DNA of 64,000 nt. It comes from Symmachiella macrocystis (lineage in GTDB: Bacteria; Planctomycetota; Planctomycetia; Planctomycetales; Planctomycetaceae). The stretch's first letter is position 1. Each line of letters begins with the position of its first letter. Location: positions 62,001-126,000 of the forward strand of contig NZ_SJPP01000002.1 of assembly GCF_007860075.1 (NCBI RefSeq), read 5' to 3'. Under the pieces are notes generated by a model. It saw only the letters and a program-made list of their open reading frames with translations. It did not search any database and was not told the DNA's origin. This document shows, piece after piece, positions 17,796 through 27,769 of the stretch. The translations under genes and the position numbers were made by a program.

Positions 17796-20700
17796 ATGTT
17801 CACTCCACTGGAAACGCGACTTACCGAACTGCGACAACGCGTGCGTCGCGCGCTATTCGTCAATGGCGTCTCCTGGCTGATCACGGTGTTCGTCGGCTCG
17901 ATCGCCGTCATTGGCATGGCCGATTGGCTGTTTCGATTCAGCGACTCCGGTGTCCGTTTGATTCTCAGCCTGACGGTGGTTGCAACGACCGCTTATGTCG
18001 CCTACCGCCGGTTAATAGCCCCATTGCTGGTCCAATTGAATGATCTCGATTTAGCGCTGCGGATTGAACGACTGCACCCAGAACTGAAAGACAGTTTGGC
18101 CAGTACCGTACAATTCCTCAAACACGATATCGATCCCGCACTCGGCTCGCCCGAACTACAACAGCAGGTGGTCGACGAAACCAGTAAACACCTGCAAAAC
18201 GTCGACTTCGACGAGGTCGTGCAGACGCGCAACGTCAAACGAATCATGCTGGCAGCGACTGCGGTCTGCTTAGCGACGGCAGTTTTAGTGGGGTTGAATC
18301 GCGCAGATGCGTCGATCGCCTTCAAGCGAATGGTTTTGCCGCTGTCGGATACCAATTGGCCCAAACAAACGCAACTGCGCATTCTAGGAGACGACTTTCA
18401 ATCGGTCCATTCCCCGGAGACGCCGCTACGCATCGCCATTGGTGAAACCCTGACCCTCCACATCGACAACGCCCGGGGCGGACTGCCGGATAACGGGACG
18501 ATTTACTTTCGATTTCCCGATCAGCAGGAAACGTCGCAACAACTCAGTGCGCAATCAATCACCGACCGGGAGGAGCAACCCCGCGACGTATTCGTTTCCA
18601 GTCTGTTGGTATTGGAAGGCCCGATTCAATTCCGCGTCGAAGCGGGAGATGACCTGGAGATGCCTTGGTTCACGATCGAGGCCGTTGTCCCTCCGAATTT
18701 AAAAGATCTACAAATTACTCTGACGCCGCCTGAGTATTTGGGACTACCCAGTGTCGACCTCCCTGCTGGAACAGGACACGTGGATGGACTCCTTGGCACG
18801 ACGGTGACCACCAAAGCCCGCGCCGATAAACCGTTGGCGGATGCCCATTTGCACGTCTATGAACAATCGCAACCGCTCGTGCTTGGTCCTGAGGGCTTGA
18901 CGTTCGGCGCTGAGTTTACGATCGCGCAGCCGGGCAATTCGACCTATTGGTTAGCATTCCGCGATCGCGAAGGGCATGACAGCGGACAAAGCCGGCATTA
19001 CGAGCTGCGGGGAATCGAAGACCGTGTGCCCGAAATCGAAATCACGGATCCGACCACCAATCTCAGAGTCACCGCCGTCGCCAAGATTCCGTTGCGGATG
19101 GTGGCCAAGGATGACTTTGGTCTCAAGGGAATCCGCTTGGTCTATCACACCGGTCCCCAATCTGTAACCGAGAATGAGGCTGAAGTCGATGCAACCGAGC
19201 CGCAGTTGGTTTCGATATTCAACGACTCCACTCGGCCCCAACATCAGTCGGCGACTTTTGAATTCGACCTGTCGACGCTGGATCTCAAACCGGGTGATAC
19301 AATCACTCTGCATGCCGAAGCCACCGACGCCTTTGACTTGGGTGAAGAACATGTCGGCAAAAGCCTGCCGCGGATTTTTACAATCGTCACCTCCGAAGAG
19401 AAACAGCAGGAGTTGGCCGACCGACAAGCGGACATTATGGCCGATTTGGAGTTGGCCCAGAAACAACAAGACGCTGCTCACCAGCAGGTCCGGCAACTGC
19501 AGATTCAACTCAACGAAGCGGGCGAGTTGCGGCCGCAGGACATTGATACGTTGCAGCAGACGGAAATGACCCAGCGACGCGCAGCCCAAAAACTCAGCGA
19601 CGCGGAAACCGGCGTGCGGCAACGCGCGCAGCAACTCCTCAACGACATCCGCGACAATGCCATCGACGACCCGAAAACCACCGGCCGCATGACCAAGCTG
19701 GACGAGGAACTCAAACGCCTCGGCCAAGACAACCTGCCCCAGATTGAAGAAGACCTGACCGCCGTCCGCAAACGCGAACAAAGCAAAGTCGCCAACGACA
19801 CGACTCAAACCGGCTCCCCCCAAAAATCTGCCGAGACCACGGCAGAACAGCAACAGGCGCTGGAGCGAGCGGGGAAGAATCAACAGATCGTTTCGGAGTC
19901 GCTCAATGCGGCACTCAAAGAGATGGCCCAGTGGCGCACGCATCGCGATCTGGCCGGCGATCTTGAGCAATTGGTCGAATCGCAACAGAAGCTCAATCAG
20001 GAGGCGGAAAAACTCAGTAAGCAAACACTCACCAAACTCCCCTCGGAGCTAACCAAGCAGGAACAAACGGACCTGCAGCGACTTGGTGAGCGTCAACGAC
20101 AAGCCGCCAAACGGCTCGATCAACTGAAATCGAAAGTGGAGGAAACGCTCAAGTCATCAGCGGAGAAAGACTCCACCGAGTCACAATTGTTAGAAGAAGT
20201 CACCGAACAGTTTCAAGAACAATCTACCGCCGCCAACATGCGCGAGGCAGCACGACAACTCCAGAAAAACGACGTCGGCGCCGCGATGCAAAACCAGCGG
20301 GAATTACTGAAACAATTGCGGAACTTGCAAGACACACTACACAATCGCCGCCAAACCGAAACGGCCGAGATGGTCAAAAAACTCAAACAAGAGGAACAGA
20401 AACTCGCCGAACTCAAGGATCGTCAAGCAGAACTGATGCGTAAAATCGAAAAGGCGCAGGACCTGCAGGATCCCGAAGAGCGGCAGCAAGAACTGAAAAA
20501 ACTGGCCAAGGAACAACAGCAACTCCGAGAAGAAGCTCAACAAATGACGCGGCGATTACGCCGACTGCAAATCCAAAAGGGGCGTGATGCCACCGCCCGC
20601 GCCGCCGACCGCCAACAACAGGCCGCTGAACAACTCAATAAAGACGATCCAATCGCCGCCGCCGAACAGGCTCAAGAGGCGCTAGATGATATGGAACAAG

Positions 20701-21473
20701 CGCAGCGGGAATTGGCCCAGCAGCGTCGGGAAGCCGAAGAACAACTGGCGCAAGAACAACTGGAAAAAATTGCCGATGAATTGCGGGCAATGATTCCACG
20801 GCAGCAAGGGGTGATCGACGAAACTGCGCGCCTGCAAGGCCGTTATTCCGAACAAGGCAAATGGTCACGGGGCACGTTACGCTCGCTGATCGGCTTAACC
20901 GAAGTCCAACGTGGATTGCAATCGGAGACAGAAAAACTGCGAGAGACGCTCACCGCCGCCGAAGTTTTTGCGTTAGCGCTCAAAGGAGCGGCGCGCGACA
21001 TGGACCGCGCGGCCGTACGATTGTCTGAGCGTCAAGCAGACGAAACAACGCAGCGCCATGCGATGCGGGCCAAGCAGCGTTTCCTCGATCTTGTTGAAGC
21101 CCTCAAACCGGATGAAAGGGACCCGCAAAACAAACAGAATCCACAACAGCAAGGCCCCGGTCCCGGCGGCGCACAAGGCGGCCCACCGACCGATGGCATT
21201 CCGCAGCTGGCGCAACTCAAAGTTCTAAAATCGATGCAAAGCGACCTACGGGAGCGGACGATGGAATTGGCGACGGAAATGGAAGCTGCCGACGAGATCA
21301 CGCCGGCCAATCGACAAGCCCTGCAAGATCTCGCCTTGGAACAAACCGAATTGGCCGACCTGACCCGCAACCTGACAAAAATCACAGCCGCGGCCGAAGA
21401 AGAACCAGTCGAGGAAGAGCCGGCCACTGAAGACCCTGTCGGCGAAGAAGATGTTCTGGAGCTCAAACAATGA
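17796..21473 (+). CDS. Giant coiled-coil membrane protein (DUF4175-like)
   Basis: The 1225-residue protein has three N-terminal membrane helices (about residues 22-45, 50-70 and 150-170), an extracytoplasmic Ig-like region to about residue 530, then a very long Gln/Glu/Lys/Arg-rich coiled coil from about 540 to 1090 and a Pro/Gly-rich segment followed by a final helical piece. The organisation matches the DUF4175-type proteins of planctomycetes. I chose ATG 17796 rather than an upstream TTG at 17766 because it has AGGGA upstream and better fits the first membrane segment. Its stop overlaps the next ATG (ATGA at 21470-21473), so the secreted protein that follows is translationally coupled and likely a partner. 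A structural or periplasm-spanning role is inference. Confidence 0.7.
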   Translation: MFTPLETRLTELRQRVRRALFVNGVSWLITVFVGSIAVIGMADWLFRFSDSGVRLILSLTVVATTAYVAYRRLIAPLLVQLNDLDLALRIERLHPELKDSLASTVQFLKHDIDPALGSPELQQQVVDETSKHLQNVDFDEVVQTRNVKRIMLAATAVCLATAVLVGLNRADASIAFKRMVLPLSDTNWPKQTQLRILGDDFQSVHSPETPLRIAIGETLTLHIDNARGGLPDNGTIYFRFPDQQETSQQLSAQSITDREEQPRDVFVSSLLVLEGPIQFRVEAGDDLEMPWFTIEAVVPPNLKDLQITLTPPEYLGLPSVDLPAGTGHVDGLLGTTVTTKARADKPLADAHLHVYEQSQPLVLGPEGLTFGAEFTIAQPGNSTYWLAFRDREGHDSGQSRHYELRGIEDRVPEIEITDPTTNLRVTAVAKIPLRMVAKDDFGLKGIRLVYHTGPQSVTENEAEVDATEPQLVSIFNDSTRPQHQSATFEFDLSTLDLKPGDTITLHAEATDAFDLGEEHVGKSLPRIFTIVTSEEKQQELADRQADIMADLELAQKQQDAAHQQVRQLQIQLNEAGELRPQDIDTLQQTEMTQRRAAQKLSDAETGVRQRAQQLLNDIRDNAIDDPKTTGRMTKLDEELKRLGQDNLPQIEEDLTAVRKREQSKVANDTTQTGSPQKSAETTAEQQQALERAGKNQQIVSESLNAALKEMAQWRTHRDLAGDLEQLVESQQKLNQEAEKLSKQTLTKLPSELTKQEQTDLQRLGERQRQAAKRLDQLKSKVEETLKSSAEKDSTESQLLEEVTEQFQEQSTAANMREAARQLQKNDVGAAMQNQRELLKQLRNLQDTLHNRRQTETAEMVKKLKQEEQKLAELKDRQAELMRKIEKAQDLQDPEERQQELKKLAKEQQQLREEAQQMTRRLRRLQIQKGRDATARAADRQQQAAEQLNKDDPIAAAEQAQEALDDMEQAQRELAQQRREAEEQLAQEQLEKIADELRAMIPRQQGVIDETARLQGRYSEQGKWSRGTLRSLIGLTEVQRGLQSETEKLRETLTAAEVFALALKGAARDMDRAAVRLSERQADETTQRHAMRAKQRFLDLVEALKPDERDPQNKQNPQQQGPGPGGAQGGPPTDGIPQLAQLKVLKSMQSDLRERTMELATEMEAADEITPANRQALQDLALEQTELADLTRNLTKITAAAEEEPVEEEPATEDPVGEEDVLELKQ

Positions 21474-22231
21474 ACCGATTCCACCTGACCGCTGGCCTAT
21501 GCCTCGCGTGGGCATTAAGTGGACTGCCGGTTTGCGGAGACGAAACCGAATCACAGCCGCCCGCCGTGGCCGAGCCTTCTGTGGCCGAGCCTGCTGTAAC
21601 CGAGCCCGCCGCCAAGGATGCAGAACCCGAAGCGTCGCCGCGTGATGAGGCGATCGACAAAGAATTAGAGGAGTCGCTGCATCCCCCCGACGCTCAGCAA
21701 AAGCCTGGCGAAGTGCTGGATCGCGCTGTGAATCAGATGCGTGACGTCAGCCAGCGCATCGAAGCGGGGCTGCCTGGACAAGAAACCCAACAACTGCAGC
21801 AAAAAGTGCTCGACGATTTGACGCAGCTCATCGAACTGCTGCAAAATCAGCCCCCGCCGCCACCGCCGAATCCCAACAACCAACCGCCGCCGCCCCAGAA
21901 CGACAAGAAACCAAAACCGCACCCCAAATCAGACACCCAACAGCAGCAGGAAGGCCAACAACAGAAGCGGGAACAACAAGAGCAAACCGAACGGCGACCT
22001 AAAGACGGCCAGGATTCCGAGGAACGATTTGACGAATCACAAGCGGAAAAAGCACGCGCCGCGGCTGCCCGCAAACGCATGCTCAAAGACATTTGGGGAC
22101 ATCTTCCCGAAGCAATCCGTAATCGGTTGCTCAACAACTTCAGCGAAGAGTACTTACCCAAATACGCTCCCGAGGTCCGTAAGTATTACGAAGACCTCGG
22201 CCAACGCCGCAGCGGCGGGCAAAACCGCTGA
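21470..22231 (+). CDS. Secreted Gln/Pro-rich protein coupled to the coiled-coil protein
   Basis: The 253-residue product has a signal peptide (MNRFHLTAGLCLAWALSG, cleaved near residues 20-24), an Ala/Glu/Pro-rich spacer, a short helix pair (residues about 60-125), a proline run followed by a Gln-rich stretch (about 125-185), and a conserved-looking C-terminal segment containing DIWGHLPEAIRNRLLNNF and YAPEVRKYYEDL. That C-terminal segment is the only part likely to be structured. The ATGA overlap with the upstream gene argues that the two products work together in the envelope. No function can be named. Confidence 0.65.
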   Translation: MNRFHLTAGLCLAWALSGLPVCGDETESQPPAVAEPSVAEPAVTEPAAKDAEPEASPRDEAIDKELEESLHPPDAQQKPGEVLDRAVNQMRDVSQRIEAGLPGQETQQLQQKVLDDLTQLIELLQNQPPPPPPNPNNQPPPPQNDKKPKPHPKSDTQQQQEGQQQKREQQEQTERRPKDGQDSEERFDESQAEKARAAAARKRMLKDIWGHLPEAIRNRLLNNFSEEYLPKYAPEVRKYYEDLGQRRSGGQNR

Positions 22232-22317
22232 GTGGGTTGTTGGAGCGTATCGTGTGCGATGTTTGACGTTGCTTGGGGCGATGTGCCCGTTGCGAGTTTC
22301 GTCATGCACAGCATGAC

Positions 22318-24453
22318 CTACTCATTTGATGTAGGTGCAGCGGCGATTTTCAAAACCGTGGTTGATTCGACATTCTTCTTCAGGTCGTCTTCGTCCCACC
22401 AAGTCGGCTTCATTTGCCGTTTGGAATATAGGTGTTCTCCCTGGTCCATGAAGTGCGGCGACGTTGGATCACCGCTTTGGCCCCACGGTGTGCAGGTCAG
22501 CGATTCGATCCCGTCTTTGTGGAAGAACATTAAGATCATCGCCATCGACCCGTTGTGGGCGACGTACTTTCCGGGCAGGGCGGGGTCTTCGTGTGAGTTC
22601 ACGTCAAACAGCGTTTCCGAGAAATTGGCCTCTTTCGGCCCGGATCGAAATTCCGCGCCCCCCACGGGGAAGTATTGTCCTTCGCGGCCGACTTTGTGAA
22701 TCTCGCCCCAGGCGACATCCCAGCGACCATGCTTCGATTTTAACTCCGCGATCGTTTCAGCTAACAATTCCAGGGATTGCGCCTGTTGTTCTGCGCCCAG
22801 ATGGCCGCCGCCGATCATCGGCTTGAGGTTCATTTTTTCACCACATTTGATCCGCCAGAATTTGTACAGCGACGTCGCTGTTTTATCGGCCGTGAATTCG
22901 CCATCCCAAGCCAAAATCGCTTTGACCGCATTGGCAAATTCCTCGTCCTGCATCTTCTCTTGCCCAGCGGCACTGACCGCCAACTCCAGTTCCTTTTTCC
23001 ATTGCGGCGCAAAATAGTCCTGCACATCCATTGTGATTGCGATGGCTTCTTCTCGGGTCACTGAATCGTCGGCGTCCAACATTTGCACGGTCCGCAATCC
23101 ACGGGGATTGTTGGTGTCCCACGACACGTTATAGATGTAGTCTTTATAATCGCCCGGTTTGAGTGGCGAATTGACCATCATGTTTTCCGGACTGATATTG
23201 CAGTTCTGCATGTAGCCCTGCGGCGGATTAAAAATGTGCACCAGATCGTCGATCGAATGCTTGCCTTTCCAAGCGGTCTTCGAGGTATTGCCCGGCACAG
23301 GGCGATTCCAATCGTAGCCGTCGGGACGAATCGGCGTTGCTCCGCTTCGGACATAGCCAATGTCCCCATTGGTGTCGGCGAACATGATGTTTTGCTCGTT
23401 GAACTCGCACATGCCGATGGCGTCATAAAATTCGTGTACGTTCTTGGACATCGCCATGCGATAAAATTGTTCGAACAGGCCGGTCTGTTCAAGATAGGGT
23501 GAGGCACCGACAAAAGCTTTGCCGGTTTTGAGGTCCGGCGGGGTAACCAACGGGCCGAGGTGTGTATAGACCGCGGGACGGATGGCGGGTGTTTGGCCTT
23601 TGACCGCGATCGGAAATACGGTCGTTTCGCATTTGCGCCACTGGCCATCGTATTCGTACTCTAGCAGTGGGTTCATCCGGACATTCATTTCATAGACGTC
23701 CGACGTATCGGGCCCCCCCGTCGTCAATGCCCAACCGACGTTCTGGTTGTGCCCGATCCCCATGATCGGCGAGCCGATTAAGAAATAACCGTTCATGTGC
23801 AAGTCCCCCGCATGCACGCGGGCTTCGTACATGACCGCCAACCCCTCCCAAGTCAGATGCGGGTCGGACAGCAAAATCGCAACGTTATCCGCTGAACGCG
23901 ATGGAGAAACCGCCCATTGGTTGGAACGTTGGGCAGGCTGCTCACGTTTTTTTCCGTTTTTCAAATCGTCTTGTATCGTTCCCAACGGCCACCGCAGAAT
24001 CATGGCCCGGCCGATCGTCGGAATCTTCCAAGGTTCTAATTCGACCGCGAAGTCGGGGACCGCGTCGGGATGCTCATCGGAATATGCCTGAACACCCGCC
24101 GTGAAATTCTCCGCAAATTCTTTGAGATGCGGCGGCAACGTCTTCCAGGATTCCTTGGCCAACTCCGCATTACGGCACAACCGCATGATGTAGTCTTGCT
24201 CGAGATACTTTTTGCCAAACGCTTCGGACATCGTCCCCAAGCCGGTACGCAGGCTGATGTGAATGTCCTTTAAGCGATCTTGGGCCTGCGCATAGCCCAG
24301 ACCATAAGCGCCATCGGCCGCTGTGGCTCCATAGATATGCGGGACGCCCCACTTATCGCGATGGATCGTCACTGTACGCTCAGCAGCGACGCCGATTTCG
24401 ACTATGTGAGTTACAAGCAAGGCAACAACGAAAAAGCACAGACGAAAACGCAT
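22318..24453 (-). CDS. Penicillin acylase family amidohydrolase (acylase precursor)
   Basis: The 711-residue precursor belongs to the N-terminal-nucleophile penicillin G / acyl-homoserine-lactone acylase family. From ATG 24453 there is a signal peptide (MRFRLCFFVVALLVTHIVEI), an alpha-subunit region starting VTIHRDKWGVPHIYG, a linker with charged residues, and the predicted autocleavage site before S177 in QRSNQWAVSPSRSADN, which would become the nucleophile of the beta subunit. GGAG lies 8 bases before this ATG; a longer in-frame start at 24591 adds 46 residues that do not look like a leader. Substrates of the family include beta-lactams, acyl-homoserine lactones and acyl amides; none can be chosen here. 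It acts in the periplasm. The gene stands alone. Confidence 0.85.
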   Translation of the reverse strand: MRFRLCFFVVALLVTHIVEIGVAAERTVTIHRDKWGVPHIYGATAADGAYGLGYAQAQDRLKDIHISLRTGLGTMSEAFGKKYLEQDYIMRLCRNAELAKESWKTLPPHLKEFAENFTAGVQAYSDEHPDAVPDFAVELEPWKIPTIGRAMILRWPLGTIQDDLKNGKKREQPAQRSNQWAVSPSRSADNVAILLSDPHLTWEGLAVMYEARVHAGDLHMNGYFLIGSPIMGIGHNQNVGWALTTGGPDTSDVYEMNVRMNPLLEYEYDGQWRKCETTVFPIAVKGQTPAIRPAVYTHLGPLVTPPDLKTGKAFVGASPYLEQTGLFEQFYRMAMSKNVHEFYDAIGMCEFNEQNIMFADTNGDIGYVRSGATPIRPDGYDWNRPVPGNTSKTAWKGKHSIDDLVHIFNPPQGYMQNCNISPENMMVNSPLKPGDYKDYIYNVSWDTNNPRGLRTVQMLDADDSVTREEAIAITMDVQDYFAPQWKKELELAVSAAGQEKMQDEEFANAVKAILAWDGEFTADKTATSLYKFWRIKCGEKMNLKPMIGGGHLGAEQQAQSLELLAETIAELKSKHGRWDVAWGEIHKVGREGQYFPVGGAEFRSGPKEANFSETLFDVNSHEDPALPGKYVAHNGSMAMILMFFHKDGIESLTCTPWGQSGDPTSPHFMDQGEHLYSKRQMKPTWWDEDDLKKNVESTTVLKIAAAPTSNE

Positions 24454-24665
24454 GTTACTAAACTCCAGGGCGTGGGGCCGAGATACGGACCAGTAGAATG
24501 ACCAAGGTCCAAAAAAGACCGTGCACTCACTGTAACCGACATGGCCCCGTAGGGCCAAGCTTCGCGGACCGGGAAATTCCTTAATGATCATCTGGAACCG
24601 TCGACGCCGGTTGAGCCTGCTCTGACCGGAAATCTCGCGTTACGTCACCGAATGATCGTTCGACG

Positions 24666-26477
24666 TTACGAAATCGTCGCCAATTTTTGGCCATTGGCGA
24701 TGTGGTCCCCTTGAGCAACGGCGATGCTGGCGACGGTTCCTGCTGCGGGCGCGGTCGCATTGATCTCCATCTTCATCGCTTCCAAGACAACAAGAATGTC
24801 CCCTTCGTTCACCGCGTCGCCAACTTGAACGGGAACGCGGAGTACCACGCCCGGCATTGAGGCGTTGACGTCGACTTGCGCACCTCCGGCCAGCGCTCCC
24901 GCAGCAGCGGCAGCCGGGGCGTCGGATGCTGACAGGGCCACCTGATAGGAGCGGCCATTGACCGTGGCATTGTTTCCATCGACTGTTAATGCAAACGTTT
25001 CGCCGTTGACGGTGACATTGTAACTGGCGGGTTTGCCCGGCGTGGCGGCCGGCGCTGCTGCGGTGTCCTGCGCGGGGTCGACTTTCCGCACTCCGATAGT
25101 CGCCTCCCCTTTCAGATAAGCGATTCCCTTTTCGGCGCAGGTCGCAGCGATGAAGATATTCTCGTCTGTGGTCGGCAGGTGTTCCGCTTCGAGCACCTTC
25201 TTAGCAACTGCGATCCCTTTTTCGGGATCCTCGTTATTCATATCGAGCGGCGCACGTGTGGTCGGTTCCAAGCCAAGTTGTTCCGACGCAATTTTGATAA
25301 TCTCTGGATCGGGTGCGACGGGGGTTTTACCAAAGTAACCCAGTACCATTTTTCCATACGACGGTGCAATCCGCGTCCAGGGCTCACTCATGACGTTGTT
25401 GAGCGCCTGTTGCACGTAGAATTGCGACACGGGTGTTACGGATGTCCCGAATCCGCCGCGGCGGACGACGTCGCTCATGGCTTTGATCAAATCGGGATAC
25501 TTATCGATAATCCCATTGTCGCGCATCATCTGTGTATTGGCGGTCAAAGCTCCCCCCGGCATCGGGCTCCAGGGGATCAGCGGTTCGACCGTGGTGGCTT
25601 CGGGAGGCAGGAAGTAATCGCTCATGCAATCCTTGAAGACCTCTTCGGCTTCGCGCACCTTGTCGATGTCGATATCGAGCGTGTACTGTGAACCGCGCAG
25701 TGCGTGCCACATCACCAGAATATCGGGCTGACAGGTCCCCCCGGAGCAGGGGGCCATCGACAGGTCGATTGCATTGGCACCGGCATCCAATGCGGCAATA
25801 TTCGCCTGCACCGAAATCCCGGCGGTTTCGTGCGTGTGAAAATGAATGTAGGTTTCCGGCGGGAGCATTTTCCGTGCAGCTTTGATGGTTTCATGTACTT
25901 TGGACGGCACTGCTGTTCCAGAAGCATCTTTGAAACAAATCGAATCAAACGGAATTTCAGCATCCAGAATCTGATGCAGACGATTCGCATAGAACGCCGC
26001 GTCATGCGCGCCGCTGCAACCTGGAGGGAGTTCCATGAGGGTGACACAGATTTGGTGCTTCAAACCGGCATCGACAATGCACTGCCCGCTGTAAACGAGG
26101 TTTTGCACGTCGTTGAGCGCGTCGAAATTGCGGATCGTGGTGATGCCGTGTTTTTTGAACAACTCCGCATGCAATTTGATGATGTCGCTGGACTGCGACT
26201 CCAAGCCGACGACATTCACGCCCCGCGCCAACGTTTGCAAATTCGCGTCAGGTCCAGTCACGGCCCGAAACTGGTCCATCATGTCGAAGGCGTCTTGGTT
26301 GCAATAAAAATACAACGACTGGAATCGCGCGCCGCCTCCCGCCTCGAAATAGTTAATACCCGCGTCACACGTGGCTTGTAGAGCAGGTAGAAAATCTTCG
26401 GTCAAAACGCGGGCCCCGTAGACCGACTGGAATCCATCCCGGAACGCGGTGCACATGAAGTCGACTTTTTTAGTCAC
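24666..26477 (-). CDS. oadA: Sodium-pumping decarboxylase alpha subunit: carboxyltransferase plus biotin carrier
   Basis: The 603-residue protein has an N-terminal carboxyltransferase TIM barrel, a PycB-type connecting domain, an Ala/Pro-rich linker and a C-terminal biotinyl domain with EAMKME (biotin lysine at residue 569). It should transfer CO2 from a carboxylic acid, classically oxaloacetate, to biotin for decarboxylation by the membrane beta subunit. The barrel keeps the metal-site motifs RDGFQS and HFHTHETAG and CFKDASG, but RDGFQS has Phe where RDAHQS/RDGHQS is usual, and HETAG has Glu for the usual Asp, so the substrate may differ. I chose GTG 26477, preceded by GAAGAG, because conserved sequence starts there and the longer frame overlaps oadB. 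Partners oadB and oadG lie upstream; a biotin ligase gene is at 62123. Confidence 0.85.
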   Translation of the reverse strand: MTKKVDFMCTAFRDGFQSVYGARVLTEDFLPALQATCDAGINYFEAGGGARFQSLYFYCNQDAFDMMDQFRAVTGPDANLQTLARGVNVVGLESQSSDIIKLHAELFKKHGITTIRNFDALNDVQNLVYSGQCIVDAGLKHQICVTLMELPPGCSGAHDAAFYANRLHQILDAEIPFDSICFKDASGTAVPSKVHETIKAARKMLPPETYIHFHTHETAGISVQANIAALDAGANAIDLSMAPCSGGTCQPDILVMWHALRGSQYTLDIDIDKVREAEEVFKDCMSDYFLPPEATTVEPLIPWSPMPGGALTANTQMMRDNGIIDKYPDLIKAMSDVVRRGGFGTSVTPVSQFYVQQALNNVMSEPWTRIAPSYGKMVLGYFGKTPVAPDPEIIKIASEQLGLEPTTRAPLDMNNEDPEKGIAVAKKVLEAEHLPTTDENIFIAATCAEKGIAYLKGEATIGVRKVDPAQDTAAAPAATPGKPASYNVTVNGETFALTVDGNNATVNGRSYQVALSASDAPAAAAAGALAGGAQVDVNASMPGVVLRVPVQVGDAVNEGDILVVLEAMKMEINATAPAAGTVASIAVAQGDHIANGQKLATIS

Positions 26478-26562
26478 GTGATTCGTCTCTTCAGCTAAAA
26501 TGACGTTTGGTTCGAGGAGCGAAAACGATCCGATTGAGCAGCGATGCTGAGTACGGTTCAGC

Positions 26563-27684
26563 TCACAAGACAGACCAAAGTACGCCTGCGGCAACGGCAG
26601 ATCCGAGCACGCCGGCCACATTCGGCGCCATGGCGTGCATCAACAAGTGATTGTCCGTCCCTTCTTCCAACCCGACCATTTGCGCCACGCGGGCTGAGTC
26701 CGGCACAGCTGAGACCCCTGCGGCACCGATTAAGGGATTGATTTTATGATGTAAGAACAGGTTCATGAATTTGGCGAACAACACCCCGCAAGCTGTCGCC
26801 ACGCCAAAGGCCGTCGCCCCCAATGCGAAGATCAATAACGATTCCCCTTTGAGAAACGTTTGAGCCTGCGTACTGGCACCGACGGAAAAACCGAGAAAAA
26901 TGGTCACGATGTCAATCATCGACGTTCGGGCGCTTTGTGCGAGACGGTCGGTCACACAACTCTCTTTGAGCAGATTTCCAAAGAACAACATGCCGATCAA
27001 CACAATCGCTCCCGGCGCCAGCAATGCACAGATTAAGAATGCGACGATGGGAAAGATGATTTTCTCCCGCTTCGTAACATCTCGTGTCGATTGCATGCGA
27101 ATCTTGCGTTCGTCGGATGTCGTCAGCAACCGCATGATGGGCGGCTGAATCACCGGCACGAGTGCCATATAGGAATAGGCAGCAATGGAGATCGCTCCCA
27201 GCAACTCCGGGGCGAGTTTGGCTGACAAGAAAATCGCCGTCGGGCCGTCCGCCCCGCCGATAATACCGATCGCTCCCGATTGTTGCGGTGTAAACCCTAA
27301 ATAGAGCGCACCCAACAAAGTTAAAAACACGCCAAATTGAGCAGCGGCCCCCAAGAGCACAAGCTTGGGATTGGAGAGCATTGTGGAAAAGTCGGTCATC
27401 GCCCCAATGCCCAGAAAAATGAGCGGCGGAAAAACTCCCTGTTTTACCCCAAAATAGATGTAACTGAGGACGCTCCCCTCGTCGTAAACCCCCAATGACA
27501 TTCCTTCCACAGGCGGAATATTTCCGACCACGATCCCCATGCCGATCGGAACGAGTAATAACGGTTCATAGTCCTTAGTGATCGCTAACGTGATAAATAC
27601 GATGCCAATCAGAATCATCAACGCATTGCCAAGCGTGAGATTCACGAACCCTGTCGACTGCACAAACTGCAGTAAAATCTCCAT
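26563..27684 (-). CDS. oadB: Sodium ion-translocating decarboxylase beta subunit
   Basis: The 373-residue polytopic protein matches the OadB/GcdB/MmdB family in length and motifs. It contains GGADGPTAIFLSAKL, in which D146 corresponds to the Asp known in Klebsiella OadB to be needed for decarboxylation and sodium binding, and VPVIQPPIMRLLTT, another family signature. It decarboxylates carboxybiotin on the alpha subunit and couples this to sodium export across the inner membrane. It lies between the gamma gene (85 bases upstream) and the alpha gene (85 bases downstream to its GTG), all minus strand, forming a gamma-beta-alpha operon. It cannot by itself tell which organic acid is used. Confidence 0.93.
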   Translation of the reverse strand: MEILLQFVQSTGFVNLTLGNALMILIGIVFITLAITKDYEPLLLVPIGMGIVVGNIPPVEGMSLGVYDEGSVLSYIYFGVKQGVFPPLIFLGIGAMTDFSTMLSNPKLVLLGAAAQFGVFLTLLGALYLGFTPQQSGAIGIIGGADGPTAIFLSAKLAPELLGAISIAAYSYMALVPVIQPPIMRLLTTSDERKIRMQSTRDVTKREKIIFPIVAFLICALLAPGAIVLIGMLFFGNLLKESCVTDRLAQSARTSMIDIVTIFLGFSVGASTQAQTFLKGESLLIFALGATAFGVATACGVLFAKFMNLFLHHKINPLIGAAGVSAVPDSARVAQMVGLEEGTDNHLLMHAMAPNVAGVLGSAVAAGVLWSVL

Positions 27685-27769
27685 GCCAGTCCCTGACTAA
27701 CGTCTCTGGTTGTCGTGTGATCCGCGGAGAAGTGTGCGACTAGCGCCTCGGGCTGTTGGCTAGAGGATG

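Noticed and set aside
13271-22231. Aerotolerance (bat) operon
   Set aside because: Only BatA-like and vWA proteins are present; the MoxR, DUF58 and BatD genes that define that operon are missing.
24666-26477. Pyruvate carboxylase subunit B instead of decarboxylase alpha subunit
   Set aside because: No biotin carboxylase gene is present, while oadB and oadG are adjacent in the same direction.
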